Assembly: GCF_041102575.1 (NCBI RefSeq)
Contig: NZ_JBGCUE010000009.1
Coordinates: 1 to 64,000, forward strand
DNA from: Tenuifilum sp. 4138str
Lineage (GTDB): Bacteria > Bacteroidota > Bacteroidia > Bacteroidales > Tenuifilaceae
Reading direction: 5' to 3'
DNA: 64,000 bases
In this document: in pieces, positions 55,260 through 64,000 of the stretch
Layout: each line of letters starts with the position of its first letter
Position numbering within the stretch: the first letter of the stretch is position 1
The notes under the pieces: generated by a model
The model's input: the letters and a program-made list of their open reading frames with translations, nothing else
The model's database searches: none
Told to the model about the DNA's origin: nothing
Translations under genes and position numbers: made by a program

Positions 55260-57713
55260 ATGAAGAAAATTGCATTTGTGCTCTGTGCACTTCTGCTTGC
55301 AGGTTTTACCATGCAAGCAAATCCAACCGAGAATCTCGGATTTACCATTTACGGACAGATTACCGACACCTACGGTACTCCGTTGGTGGGTGCTACCGTT
55401 AAGATGGAAAACACCTTTTTGGGTACCTACAGCGGTTTCAATGGTTACTATCGGCTTACACAGGTGCGGCAAGGTAGTTACACCCTTGTTGCCTCGTACC
55501 TGGGGTACGAAACCGTTCAGGTTGAGGTTAAGGTTAATGGCGATATGGAGTTGAATCTTGAGCTAAAGCAATCGTCACAGTACCTCGATGCAGTTGTAGT
55601 ATCGTCAACCCGCGCATCGAGCCGCATGCCCATTGCACAAACCACACTCAACCGCCAGGAGCTTAAGCAGGCCAACACCGGAGGCGACACGCCCTACCTG
55701 CTGGAAATGTTACCATCGGTGGTAGTATCATCGGAAAGCGGCATTGGAATTGGCAACACAGCCTTCCGCATTCGCGGAACCGATCCAACCCGCATTAATG
55801 TAACCATTAACGGGGTTCCGCTCAACGATGCTGAATCGCAGGGGGTTTACTGGGTGGATTTACCCGATTTTGCAGCATCGGTCGATAATGTACAGGTGCA
55901 GCGCGGGGTTGGAACATCAACCAACGGTGCCGCTGCCTTTGGCGCTACCGTAAACTTCCAAACCACAACCCTTACCCCTGAGCCTTACGCAGCCGTTGAC
56001 CTACTTGGCGGGTCGTACAATACCTGGAAAACTTCGGCACGGATTGCTACCGGCCTGATGAAGAACGGGTTCAGCATGGAAGGGCGGTTCTCGCAGTTAC
56101 ACTCCGACGGGTATATCGAACGAGCCAACTCGGATCACAGGTCGATGTTTGTTACTGCAGCCTGGAATGGCGAGCGCAGCCTTATTCGCACAAATATTAT
56201 TCATGGCGAGGAGCATACCGGAATTACATGGGAAGGCACACCCGACTACATGATGAGCACCAACCGCCGCTACAATCCCGCAGGCGAGTATGTTGATGAT
56301 CAAGGGGTAACCCGCTACTACGCCGATCAGAAAGATAATTACTGGCAAACCCACTACCACCTTATGGGTACCCACTCATTCACAAACAACCTAACCGCAA
56401 ATATCACCCTTCACCTAACCGATGGCAGAGGTTACTACGAGGAGTATAAACCCGATCGTAAGCTCTCAAAATACGGATTGCCAAACTTTTCAATTCGCGA
56501 TACCATCATTAAACGTACCGACTTTATTCAGCAGAAATGGATGGACAACATCTTTTACGGGGGTATAGCCACAATGCTTTACCGCTCAGGGATATTTGAG
56601 TATACATTCGGCGGAGGCTGGAACCGTTACGATGGCGACCATTTTGGAAAAGTTCTTTGGAGTAAAATGAATATCGGCTTACCCAATAAATATGAGTGGT
56701 ATAGGAACAATGGCGAAAAAACCGACTGGAATATATTCTCAAAGGCTATTTGGCAGGTATCCGATGCCATTTCGGTTTTTGCCGACATTCAGTACAGGGG
56801 TATTAGCTATAAGCTAAAGGGGATTGACTCCGATGTAATTGCATTGAACCAGGAACATAGCTGGAATTTCCTGAATCCCAAGGTAGGGGCAACCTATAGC
56901 TTTAGCTCAGGGCACGAGGCTTACATCTCGTATGCAATTGCTCACCGCGAGCCCGCCCGAAGCGACCTAAAGGATGCCCAAAAGGGCTCAACCGATTTTA
57001 CTCCTAAACCCGAAAGGCTAAACGACTGGGAAATAGGCTACCGCATGCGCTTACAAAACATTTCGGTTGATTTCAACTACTACTACATGCTTTACAAGGA
57101 TCAGCTTGTACTTACTGGCGAGCTCACCGATGTTGGTTATGCCGTAATGGCTAATGTACCCAATAGTTACCGTACCGGTATTGAGTTTACCCTTTCCGCT
57201 AAACCAGCAAGCTGGTTTAAAATTGACGGAAACACAACCCTGAGCAAGAACATCATCAAGGACTATACAAACTTTGCTAACCTTACCGATAATCCAACCG
57301 ATTGGAACGACCTGCAATCGCCTGTAGCCGAACCTCTAGGCAACACAACTATATCGTTCTCGCCTTCGCTGGTAGCATTCACACGCATTACAATTTTACC
57401 TGTAGAGAATTTTCAGTTTTCGTGGATAAGCAAGTATGTTAGCAGGCAGTATATCGATAACACCGAGAACAGAAACCGCAGCCTTGATCCTTACTGGGTT
57501 AACAACTTTATTACAGAGTATAGCTACAAGACAAAATCGAATAAATCGATTTTTGCTCAGATTTCGGTGAACAACTTTTTCAATATCAAGTACTCCGCCA
57601 ACGCCTGGGTTTACCGCACACTATTCCAGAGCGGCGATCCTGAGTATGTAAGCATTGGTTACTACCCCCAAGCCGAAAGACATATTATGGTTAGGGTTGG
57701 CATTGAGTTTTAA
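55260..57713 (+). CDS. TonB-dependent receptor for thiamine
   Basis: An 817-residue outer-membrane receptor. Signal peptide (MKKIAFVLCALLLAGFTMQA), a carboxypeptidase-D-like regulatory domain (GQITDTYGTPLVGATVKME, about residues 31-115), a plug domain (AVVVSSTRASSRMPIA; IRGTDPTRINVTINGVPLND) and a C-terminal beta-barrel ending in IMVRVGIEF. Substrate is inferred from the TPP riboswitch just upstream and from the downstream pnuT and thiamine pyrophosphokinase genes; this matches the known OMR1-PnuT-TnrT3 thiamine salvage arrangement of Bacteroidota. 137 bases separate it from pnuT. Confidence 0.93.
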   Translation: MKKIAFVLCALLLAGFTMQANPTENLGFTIYGQITDTYGTPLVGATVKMENTFLGTYSGFNGYYRLTQVRQGSYTLVASYLGYETVQVEVKVNGDMELNLELKQSSQYLDAVVVSSTRASSRMPIAQTTLNRQELKQANTGGDTPYLLEMLPSVVVSSESGIGIGNTAFRIRGTDPTRINVTINGVPLNDAESQGVYWVDLPDFAASVDNVQVQRGVGTSTNGAAAFGATVNFQTTTLTPEPYAAVDLLGGSYNTWKTSARIATGLMKNGFSMEGRFSQLHSDGYIERANSDHRSMFVTAAWNGERSLIRTNIIHGEEHTGITWEGTPDYMMSTNRRYNPAGEYVDDQGVTRYYADQKDNYWQTHYHLMGTHSFTNNLTANITLHLTDGRGYYEEYKPDRKLSKYGLPNFSIRDTIIKRTDFIQQKWMDNIFYGGIATMLYRSGIFEYTFGGGWNRYDGDHFGKVLWSKMNIGLPNKYEWYRNNGEKTDWNIFSKAIWQVSDAISVFADIQYRGISYKLKGIDSDVIALNQEHSWNFLNPKVGATYSFSSGHEAYISYAIAHREPARSDLKDAQKGSTDFTPKPERLNDWEIGYRMRLQNISVDFNYYYMLYKDQLVLTGELTDVGYAVMANVPNSYRTGIEFTLSAKPASWFKIDGNTTLSKNIIKDYTNFANLTDNPTDWNDLQSPVAEPLGNTTISFSPSLVAFTRITILPVENFQFSWISKYVSRQYIDNTENRNRSLDPYWVNNFITEYSYKTKSNKSIFAQISVNNFFNIKYSANAWVYRTLFQSGDPEYVSIGYYPQAERHIMVRVGIEF

Positions 57714-57850
57714 TTGGAAAATATGATTACCGGGAAATGCAAACGTTATAAGATAGGGATTTGGTTTTGGCATTCCGGAACTAAGGTATTCAAAATCCTG
57801 AACTCTAAAACCAAACTCCCTATATTTGCCCTTTAACCTTTATCATTAAA

Positions 57851-58444
57851 ATGAACTGGCTACAAAACAACTACATAGAGCTAATTGGTGCAATCACCGG
57901 TCTCATATACCTATACCTGGAGATTAAGCAAAGGGTATGGCTCTGGCCGCTGGGCATAATAACCTCGGCATTCTACATCTACATTTTTTACGAGTCGAAG
58001 TTTTATGCCGATATGGGCCTGCAGTTCTACTACCTTTTCATAAGTATTTACGGCTGGTACCACTGGTTGTTTGGCGGAGCCGTAAAGGCTAAAAACTCAT
58101 TACCTGTTACAAACACTCCAAAAAGCAACTACTTACCTTTACTTGCGGCAAGTGTTGCTTTCTTTGTAATAATCCGGTACATACTAGTTCACTACACCGA
58201 CTCACCAGTTCCCACAGGCGACGCGTTTACCACAGCGCTTAGCATTATTGCAACCTGGATGCTTGCCCGGAAATACATTGAGCATTGGTGGTTATGGGTT
58301 GTAGTCAATTCCGTATCGCTAGCGCTATACCTTTACAAGGGACTCTACCCAACATCGGTGCTGTTTGTTTTTTACACCACCATGTCAGTTGTAGGGTATT
58401 ACCAGTGGAAACAGGAGAAATCCAAAACCATTGCTCAACCATAA
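57851..58444 (+). CDS. pnuT: PnuC-family transporter, probably thiamine (PnuT)
   Basis: A 197-residue inner-membrane protein with about seven helices and the PnuC-family signatures (WLWPLGIITSAFYIYIFYESKFYADMGLQ in pieces; YGWYHW; WMLARKYIEHWWLWVVVN). PnuC-type carriers move vitamins by facilitated diffusion with trapping by phosphorylation. Between a TPP-controlled receptor and thiamine pyrophosphokinase, the substrate is most likely thiamine rather than nicotinamide riboside. Confidence 0.9.
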   Translation: MNWLQNNYIELIGAITGLIYLYLEIKQRVWLWPLGIITSAFYIYIFYESKFYADMGLQFYYLFISIYGWYHWLFGGAVKAKNSLPVTNTPKSNYLPLLAASVAFFVIIRYILVHYTDSPVPTGDAFTTALSIIATWMLARKYIEHWWLWVVVNSVSLALYLYKGLYPTSVLFVFYTTMSVVGYYQWKQEKSKTIAQP

Positions 58445-58476
58445 GAACAAATCTTACTCATTTAAAAAACAATATT

Positions 58477-59091
58477 ATGAAAGCAGTTATACTGGCCAAC
58501 GGAGAATTTCCCTCGCATCCAAAACCACTCAATGAGCTGCTAAATGCCCCATTGCTGGTATGCTGCGATGGCGCCATCGATAGGCTTGAAAATCTTGCCA
58601 TAACACCCAACGCCTTGGTAGGCGACCTTGATTCCGTTAAGGAGCATCTCAAGCGCAAGTACGAAAGCATACTCTACTACGATCCCGACCAAAACACCAA
58701 CGACCTTACAAAAGCCGTTAAATGGTGTTTGAACCATAGGATAAAAAACATTGTAATAGTTGGCGCAACCGGAAAGCGTGAGGATCACACGTTGGGAAAT
58801 ATCGGATTGCTATGTAACTACGCCCGAATGGGAGTTAATGTTACCATGCTTACCGATACTGGCATGCTACTACCCTTACTGGCATCTAGCAGAATTGACA
58901 GCTATGCAGGCCAACAGGTGTCAATCTTTTCGCCAAACAATCAAACTGTAATTTACACCAAGAACCTAAAATATCCGATTGTAAACCAAACTTTGCCGGA
59001 ACTATGGATGGGAACGCTGAACGAGAGTTTAGGCGACTGGTTTGAGTTAACCTTTTCACCCGGCCCAGTAATAATTTACAAGAAATACTAA
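58477..59091 (+). CDS. Thiamine pyrophosphokinase
   Basis: A 204-residue enzyme that converts thiamine and ATP to thiamine pyrophosphate, trapping vitamin brought in by the two preceding gene products. Motifs: CCDGAIDRL, LVGDLDSV, DPDQNTNDLTKAVKW and GATGKREDHTLGNI, then a C-terminal beta-sandwich. I use ATG 58477, which starts the conserved MKAVILANGEFP; the frame is open upstream inside pnuT but that part is not conserved. Third gene of the TPP-riboswitch operon. Confidence 0.95.
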   Translation: MKAVILANGEFPSHPKPLNELLNAPLLVCCDGAIDRLENLAITPNALVGDLDSVKEHLKRKYESILYYDPDQNTNDLTKAVKWCLNHRIKNIVIVGATGKREDHTLGNIGLLCNYARMGVNVTMLTDTGMLLPLLASSRIDSYAGQQVSIFSPNNQTVIYTKNLKYPIVNQTLPELWMGTLNESLGDWFELTFSPGPVIIYKKY

Positions 59092-59218
59092 ATTTTAATT
59101 TATAACCATCCTATCATTCTATATATCATTATATTAGTAATTTTAATCTTTAATTAATTTTGATTTTAGTTTCATTTTATTATTTTTACAGCGGGACTAA
59201 TCAAACGTTTATTGTATT

Positions 59219-60295
59219 ATGAAACACTTAAATTCCGTAATCACCGGAACGGGTAGTTATGTGCCAACCGTTCGGGTTAGTAACCGTGAGTTCGCCCGCC
59301 ATACATTTTACAACAAGGACGAAACCGCCATTGAAACGCTGGTGGACGAGGTAATTTCAAAGTTCAAAGACATTACCGGCATTGAGGAGCGACGCTGGGT
59401 AACCGACGATTTATGTGCATCGCACATAGGCGCCATAGCAGCTGAGCAGGCAATTGCCGCAGCCGGAATCGACCGTGAAACCATTGACCAAATTATTGTG
59501 GCCCACAACTTTGGCGATGTAATGCATGGAACCATTCAAACCGACATACTGCCAAGCTTGGCGTCCAGAATAAAGCACCATTTGGGTATTAAAAACCCAG
59601 CGTGTATCCCATACGATATACTTTTCGGCTGCCCGGGATGGGTGCAGGGCGTTATTCAGGCCGATTCCTACATTAAATCGGGGCTGGCCAAACGCTGCCT
59701 GGTAATTGGAGCCGAAACCCTATCGAGGGTGATTGACAAGCACGACCGCGATTGTATGATATTTGCCGATGGAGCTGGCGCCACCATTGTTGAAGCACTG
59801 GAGGAGGATGAAAAAAGAGGCGTTATATCAACAGCAATGATGTCGCATACGGTTAATGAGGCATTTTACCTTTACCTGGGCAAATCGTACCACCCAGAGG
59901 CCGACCCTACTATACGCTATATCAAAATGGAAGGCCGAAAAATATACGAGTACTCGCTTGTTAACGTACCAGTAGCCATGAAAGTGGCTATGGATAAATC
60001 GGGGATTGATCCCAAGGAACTTAAAAAGGTAATTATCCACCAGGCAAACGAAAAAATGGACGAAGCCATTGTTCAACGTTTTATCCGCCAGTGCAAGATT
60101 GACAAAACCACAACCGAGCTCATGCCTATGATGATAAAGGAATTGGGCAACAGCTCAGTGGCCACGGTTCCCACCCTTTACGACCTAATCCTGCGAGGGG
60201 AACTACCCGAACATAGAATAGGGAAAGGTGATGTCATAATGTTTGCATCGGTTGGCGCAGGAATGAATATTAACGCAATAGTTTACAAACAGTAA
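59219..60295 (+). CDS. 3-oxoacyl-ACP synthase III family protein
   Basis: A 358-residue KASIII (FabH-like) condensing enzyme. Catalytic Cys138 in FGCPGWVQG, His274 in IIHQANEKM and Asn311 in LGNSSVAT make up the triad. It starts a fatty-acid-type chain by joining an acyl-CoA to malonyl-ACP. It is somewhat longer than typical FabH (about 320), with LFGCPGWV instead of AACSGF around the cysteine, so it may be one of the additional Bacteroidota KASIII paralogues that serve branched or special lipids. Stands alone. Confidence 0.88.
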   Translation: MKHLNSVITGTGSYVPTVRVSNREFARHTFYNKDETAIETLVDEVISKFKDITGIEERRWVTDDLCASHIGAIAAEQAIAAAGIDRETIDQIIVAHNFGDVMHGTIQTDILPSLASRIKHHLGIKNPACIPYDILFGCPGWVQGVIQADSYIKSGLAKRCLVIGAETLSRVIDKHDRDCMIFADGAGATIVEALEEDEKRGVISTAMMSHTVNEAFYLYLGKSYHPEADPTIRYIKMEGRKIYEYSLVNVPVAMKVAMDKSGIDPKELKKVIIHQANEKMDEAIVQRFIRQCKIDKTTTELMPMMIKELGNSSVATVPTLYDLILRGELPEHRIGKGDVIMFASVGAGMNINAIVYKQ

Positions 60296-60319
60296 TAAGT
60301 ATTACAGCCGGGCTAATTG

Positions 60320-60482
60320 CTAGAGGAATGAGGCGGAATAAGTGGAATGTGATGGAGTTAGAGGAAGTTTTAATCCGTTAGACGTGAACCGTGAACCGTG
60401 AACCGTTAAACGGGATAGAAAAATATGTAATACCCACAGTTATTCCGAAGGATAAAGGATAAAGGATAAAGGTTAAAGGTTC
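60320..60482 (+). repeat. GGAAT/GTGAACCGT/GGATAAA short tandem arrays
   Basis: GGAATGAGGCGGAATAAG and GGAAGTTT (60324-60370), GTGAACC three times in tandem (60381-60400), then GGATAAAG three times (60446-60470) and AAAGGTT. Resembles the arrays at 3238, 30724 and 32236. Confidence 0.65.
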
Positions 60483-60581
60483 TTTTACGAACAATGGTTT
60501 ACGAACAACGGTTCACGAACAACGATCAACTAATCCCCTCATCCCCTCTTTTGGCGAATCACCTTCATGTAACTTGCGACC

Positions 60582-60910
60582 AGCCCCGTAGGGGCGTAAT
60601 ATTTGTAACACCTAGATTATTCTTAAATGTATAGCGATGCACGCAATACATATGCCAAAGAGCAAGGGTGAGGCTTTGCATCGCAAAGGAAAAGCATTGC
60701 AAAGAGCCGTTTACACGTTCTTTCTTGTCTTGATACAAGATAGAACCAAAGAAAATCAAGGCTGAAAAGCCCAACCCGATGGGTGCTCCGTGGGTGGAAC
60801 TGCCACGTGATACAATTCGCCACGCCTTCGGCGTGACTCATGTGGTATCGCTTACTAGACCCACCGCCACGTTCCACCCCCGACCCATTGTCGGGCCGGG
60901 CTTTTATGCC
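60582..60910 (+). repeat. Long interspersed repeat, copy D
   Basis: About 329 bp, the partner of copy C at 51855-52180, with the same modules in the same order and orientation, from AGCCCCGTAGGGGCG through GCGATGCACGC ... TTTGCATCGCA, GAACCAAAGAAAATCAAGGC, CCGTGGGTGGAACTGCCACG and CGACCCATTGTCGGG. Reading frames on both strands that match copy C remain open (plus 60779-61018, minus 60623-60970). Confidence 0.8.
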
Positions 60911-60965
60911 AATGCTTTTAGCATTCCTTTTTGGATGAGGAATCCTATTAATGAAAAGCTGAAGA

Positions 60966-61078
60966 AACACAGAGATGCTTCGGCAAAGTCTATCCCGAAA
61001 TATCGGGACTCAGCATAACAAAGAGCGTAATTATACAAGGGGTAGTGTCATTCCGAGCTAGTCGAGGAATCTTCTTCA
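60966..61078. repeat. GATGCTTCGG...CAGCATAAC and GTCATTCCGAG...GAATCTTC elements
   Basis: A GAGATGCTTCGGCAAAGTC ... GACTCAGCATAAC element with an internal TCCCGAAATATCGGGA palindrome (60972-61019), then GTCATTCCGAGCTAGTCGAG plus GAATCTTC (61048-61075). Confidence 0.6.
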
Positions 61079-61092
61079 AGTATACCACGTCC

Positions 61093-61222
61093 AGCCCCGT
61101 AGGGGCTAAACTTTTGTAACCCCATGGCTACTCCCACTAGCATAGCGATGCACGCAATACCTTTTCCAAAGAACAACCCTGAAACGTTGCATCGCATTGC
61201 GAAAGTATCCCGAAGAACAATA
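61093..61222 (+). repeat. Interspersed repeat, partial copy E
   Basis: AGCCCCGTAGGGGCT, ACTTTTGTAACCCCATGGC, GCGATGCACGCAATAC (61145) ... TTGCATCGCATTGCG. It lacks the 3' half present in copies C and D. Confidence 0.7.
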
Positions 61223-61248
61223 AAGAATAAGGTAATGAAAGTACAAAG

Positions 61249-61330
61249 GGATGCTTCGGCTAGCTCAGCATGACAATGGGAGTAAGGAAAAAAGGAGATT
61301 GTCATTCCGAGCATATCGAGGAATCTCTTT
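61249..61330. repeat. Paired palindromic elements
   Basis: GGGATGCTTCGGCTAGCTC followed by AGCATGACAATG (61249-61277), then GTCATTCCGAGCATATCGAG and GAATCTC (61301-61327), in opposite sense. Confidence 0.6.
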
Positions 61331-61433
61331 TGCTAGGGAAAGTTTGAGGAATAGTGAAAAGTGAACAGTTAAACCCAAGTACAATGAATTAACAGATTTT
61401 TTCTATTGATTTACCTAGGTTAAAAGAGAGAGG

Positions 61434-61456
61434 AAGCACGCAGCACTGGCGTGCTT
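61434..61456 (-). terminator. Probable terminator of the lipoprotein/EEP operon
   Basis: Eight-base-pair stem AAGCACGC / GCGTGCTT with a seven-base loop just past the EEP gene's stop on the minus strand. The following T-tract (CCTCTCTCTTTT on the minus strand) is imperfect. Confidence 0.5.
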
Positions 61457-61459
61457 TTC

Positions 61460-62524
61460 TTATGGCTGATTCTCGAGCAGGTCGATATAAACTGGGAGGT
61501 GATCACTAAAACCGCCATGGTATCGGAACCCAATGAATGTTCGGAAAGGCCTATTTCCACTGTACTGCTTATCGGGTTCAAGCAGATGATCGCTTTCAAA
61601 AACCGCCGCCTTTTGCGGCGTGGTGTATAACCCATGTTTTCCGCTTAAAAGGCTTTGCGACACAATAATTTGATCAATAATTCCCCATGTACCCTGATAC
61701 TTATAGCTTCCAAAACCACGGCTTTTGAGAATAGCAGCAATGTTAATTAAGCCCGATGGGCAGTTGGGGTCGTTCCGTTCACATGCTCCCAAGCCTTCAA
61801 CCACCGGGGCGCTTTCTGGCTCATCGTTCAGGTCGCCCATTACAAGTATTCGGGCTTGAGGGTAGAAAACCCTTATTGAGTCGATCTTGCTCTTGAGAGT
61901 ACTTGCAGCGGCAAACCTGCCACTTTCCGATTCCAGCTCGCCACCATACTTGGATGGCCAATGGTTTACAAAAACATGTAGAGTATCGCCTCCCAGCATA
62001 CCGCTTACATAGAGAATCTCACGCGTTTTACGAGCCGAATCATCAGGAAAAATAACTGGGACAAACTCACGCTCCTGAATCTTGAATCTATCGGGGCGAT
62101 AAAGCAGGGCCACGTCGATTCCGCGAGGGTCAGGCGACTCACGGTGAACCACTCTGTACTCAAACTTGCTGAGCGGGGTGTCGTTTACAAGCTTGTGGAG
62201 CACAAAACCATTTTCAACCTCGCAAAGGCCAACCAGCACAGGAGGATCGAGTTCACCAACGGCCATTATCACCTTGTAAATACCATTGATTTTTGTCTCC
62301 ATCTTGTTCCATGTCCAATAGCGCTGGCCAGTGGGGGTGAATTCATCGTCGCGGGTTAGCGAGTCGTCGAATGGGTCAAAAAGATTCTCGACATTATAGA
62401 ACATCACCCTATGCCTTGATGCTGCCTGGTTTTGAGCAAGCATTAAAACGGGCAAGCCTGCCAAACAGACTAAAAAAACAAGCCTAAACAGGCAAAAAGC
62501 TCGGTGTTGTAGGCTGCGTTTCAT
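61460..62524 (-). CDS. Endonuclease/exonuclease/phosphatase family protein, exported
   Basis: A 354-residue EEP-superfamily hydrolase with a signal peptide (LVFLVCLAGLPVLMLAQ), so probably periplasmic or exported. The EEP pattern is visible: YNVENLFDPFDD near residue 43 (metal site), LCEVENGFVL (catalytic Glu), FVNHWPSK (His), GDLNDEPES (Asp/Asn), and a closing GGFSDHLPVYI (Asp-His). Substrate unknown; phosphodiester or nucleic acid cleavage is likely. Eleven bases after the lipoprotein gene on the same strand, so the two are probably co-transcribed. Confidence 0.9.
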   Translation of the reverse strand: MKRSLQHRAFCLFRLVFLVCLAGLPVLMLAQNQAASRHRVMFYNVENLFDPFDDSLTRDDEFTPTGQRYWTWNKMETKINGIYKVIMAVGELDPPVLVGLCEVENGFVLHKLVNDTPLSKFEYRVVHRESPDPRGIDVALLYRPDRFKIQEREFVPVIFPDDSARKTREILYVSGMLGGDTLHVFVNHWPSKYGGELESESGRFAAASTLKSKIDSIRVFYPQARILVMGDLNDEPESAPVVEGLGACERNDPNCPSGLINIAAILKSRGFGSYKYQGTWGIIDQIIVSQSLLSGKHGLYTTPQKAAVFESDHLLEPDKQYSGNRPFRTFIGFRYHGGFSDHLPVYIDLLENQP

Positions 62525-62535
62525 TCTCCAGAGGT

Positions 62536-63984
62536 TTACTCAACACGTTCAAAGGCTCCCAAATCGGGTTTACCATCGGCAAGTCGGTTAACACCCTTTA
62601 AGTCGACTGGAAAACCTGTGGCAATAGTAATGTCACCTATATCCTTTGCTGGGCTAAGGGTATCGAGCTCAAAATTCCACCTGACAATATCCTTGAACCT
62701 GGGGTCTTCGCGAATAACCCGGGTAAAATGCTCAGGGTCATTCAAGTTGTAGGTTGAAGGCACCCTAAGGATACAGTCCGAGAAAGAATAATTGAAATTA
62801 GCATTAACCGGTTGGCCATTATACTTATAATCCAGTCCTAACTCATTGGATATGCTACCATAAATAATAGAATTAAAGAATGATGCCTCGTTCAAATCGC
62901 GGGGTTCAACCAGAACCGGCCCACCAGGAACAAGTTGGTATGTATAGTAGTTGTTGAGCAGGAGCGCAGGCCCTTTCCGGAACATGTAGTCGCCCCAGTA
63001 GTTAGATATTGTGGTATGGTAAAACCGGTAAGCCCCCCCAAGGGTAAGAGCCACACTTGAGTAGGCAGCATTGTAAAAAAGGCAGTTGTCAACCTCCAAC
63101 TTTGCCCCACGGGCAAGCAGGTTAACGTAACTGGAATTGCCTATTTTGGAGTGTGAGAGCACAAGGGTTGGCACACCCGGTGTAAAGCAGGTATCAACCA
63201 TCAACCCAATAATGGCATTCCTAATATCAGCCCAAGCAATTGAGTTATTCCGGGAACCTGCACTCAACCACACCCCACCCCATTGTCCGCCTTTGTCGGT
63301 GTAATACTTTTCCAGTCTATCGCCCTGCATGGTTACTGGCAAGCTAGCCGAACCTTCAACCTTTAGGGTTCCCGCTACTACAAGCTGTGCGTTGTTATGG
63401 AAGTGTAATCGTGCTCCAGCAGGAATGGTAAGGGTAGCATTCTTATCCACAAAAAGGTAATCGTAAATCAGATGGGGTTTATTAACGGGGAAAACCGAAT
63501 CGGTTTCAATGGTTACCCCGTTATGCATGTAAACATCCTGCCCCCAGGCAACCAGCTTAACATCCTGGACGTTAGTATTGGTAACAAAAACTATGGAATC
63601 AGGTATTAGCAAGGGTGCATCGCCAAGGGTAGGATTAACGGTTACCTCAACCATAACAAAAAGGCTATCGCCGGAACGTAAAGGGATATCGTTCACCAAT
63701 GGGCCTGGGCGTCCATCAACATTTATTCTGTATGCCGACGTGCTGCCACCAGCCAACGACACTGACGAAATCCGCACATCGTTTTTACTCCTGTTGTAAA
63801 CCTTTAGGTAACGGGTTGATGAACCAATGGTGGTAAACACGGTATCGAACAGCACCGTATCGGTGCTAAAGGTTAGCTTGATTGATGGGCTGGACGAAAA
63901 GTTATCGTTTTCGCACGACCACAGCGCCAACAAAAACAGAATGACAACCCAAAACCGATTTAATCCCTTTTTAAACATCAACAA
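62536..63984 (-). CDS. Lipoprotein with right-handed beta-helix-like repeats
   Basis: A 482-residue protein with a lipoprotein signal (VVILFLLALWSC, cysteine about residue 24). The first part (SIKLTFSTDTVLFDTVFTTIGSSTRYLKVYN) resembles Bacteroidota surface-exposed beta-sandwich domains, and the middle has parallel-beta-helix-like turns (GARLHFHNNAQLVVAGTLKVEG, ADIRNAIIGLMVD, LVLSHSKIGNSSYVNLLARG, in pieces). It ends with the DLGAFERVE motif seen in choice-of-anchor Q and beta-helix proteins. ATG at 63978 is an alternative start two codons in. Likely outer-membrane anchored; ligand unknown. Complete within the window. Confidence 0.83.
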   Translation of the reverse strand: MLMFKKGLNRFWVVILFLLALWSCENDNFSSSPSIKLTFSTDTVLFDTVFTTIGSSTRYLKVYNRSKNDVRISSVSLAGGSTSAYRINVDGRPGPLVNDIPLRSGDSLFVMVEVTVNPTLGDAPLLIPDSIVFVTNTNVQDVKLVAWGQDVYMHNGVTIETDSVFPVNKPHLIYDYLFVDKNATLTIPAGARLHFHNNAQLVVAGTLKVEGSASLPVTMQGDRLEKYYTDKGGQWGGVWLSAGSRNNSIAWADIRNAIIGLMVDTCFTPGVPTLVLSHSKIGNSSYVNLLARGAKLEVDNCLFYNAAYSSVALTLGGAYRFYHTTISNYWGDYMFRKGPALLLNNYYTYQLVPGGPVLVEPRDLNEASFFNSIIYGSISNELGLDYKYNGQPVNANFNYSFSDCILRVPSTYNLNDPEHFTRVIREDPRFKDIVRWNFELDTLSPAKDIGDITIATGFPVDLKGVNRLADGKPDLGAFERVE

Positions 63985-64000
63985 AAAAATATTTTTCTAC

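Noticed and set aside
60623-60970. Minus-strand frame in repeat copy D, matching 51841-52149 in copy C
   Set aside because: Same reason: it reads across hairpins of the repeat and has no domain or signal recognisable as a protein.

Overview
The window looks like chromosomal DNA from a member of the Bacteroidota, most likely the Bacteroidales/Marinilabiliales side of the phylum. Four things point there: proteins carrying type IX secretion (T9SS) C-terminal sorting domains of both type A and type B, a PorP/SprF-family outer membrane protein, promoters that fit the phylum's TTG...TAnnTTTG pattern rather than a sigma-70 -35/-10, and a TonB-receptor/PnuT/thiamine pyrophosphokinase operon under a TPP riboswitch. 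No rRNA, tRNA, CRISPR array, transposase, integrase or phage gene was seen.

Layout. 1-8.5 kb: a sodium:solute symporter diverging from recR, then a TPR lipoprotein-like secreted protein, a class I/II aminotransferase, a GT2 glycosyltransferase fused to a degenerate sugar-phosphotransferase module, and a 2-oxoacid dehydrogenase E2. 8.7-27.8 kb: a cell-surface locus with two tandem TPR + PD40 proteins, a PorP/SprF protein, a 2375-residue PKD-repeat protein with a type B sorting domain, and, divergently, a 2344-residue modular protein with a type A sorting domain. 27.9-32.2 kb: OsmC and DUF1858 proteins, then asnA, then ilvE. 32.5-40.2 kb: an M16 peptidase, an exported amidase, a GAF histidine kinase, a WG-repeat protein and a DUF4199 membrane protein. 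40.3-49.0 kb: a SAM-I riboswitch followed by metY-metX-hom-metH-metF, a near-complete route from aspartate semialdehyde to methionine. 49.3-51.7 kb: a three-PAS hybrid histidine kinase. 51.7-55.0 kb: a repeat-rich, AT-rich accessory segment with an MltR-like protein and a YARHG protein, the latter bracketed by integron attC-like half sites. 55.1-59.1 kb: TPP riboswitch and thiamine salvage operon. 59.2-64 kb: a KASIII enzyme, another repeat cluster, an exported EEP-family phosphoesterase/nuclease and a lipoprotein.

The most interesting signal is the 300 bases before asnA (29421-29678). Two consecutive short reading frames, one with seven Asn codons in nine and one with six Asn codons in a row, are each followed by a strong intrinsic terminator, with a possible antiterminator pairing in each unit. 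This reads as a tandem asparagine-sensing transcription attenuator in front of the asparagine synthetase gene.

The gaps between genes at 28.6-31 kb, 49-49.3 kb, 51.7-52.6 kb, 54.6-55 kb and 60.3-61.4 kb are filled with interspersed palindromic repeats and short tandem arrays. Two copies of one element extend over about 325 bp and carry matching reading frames on both strands; shorter relatives occur three more times.
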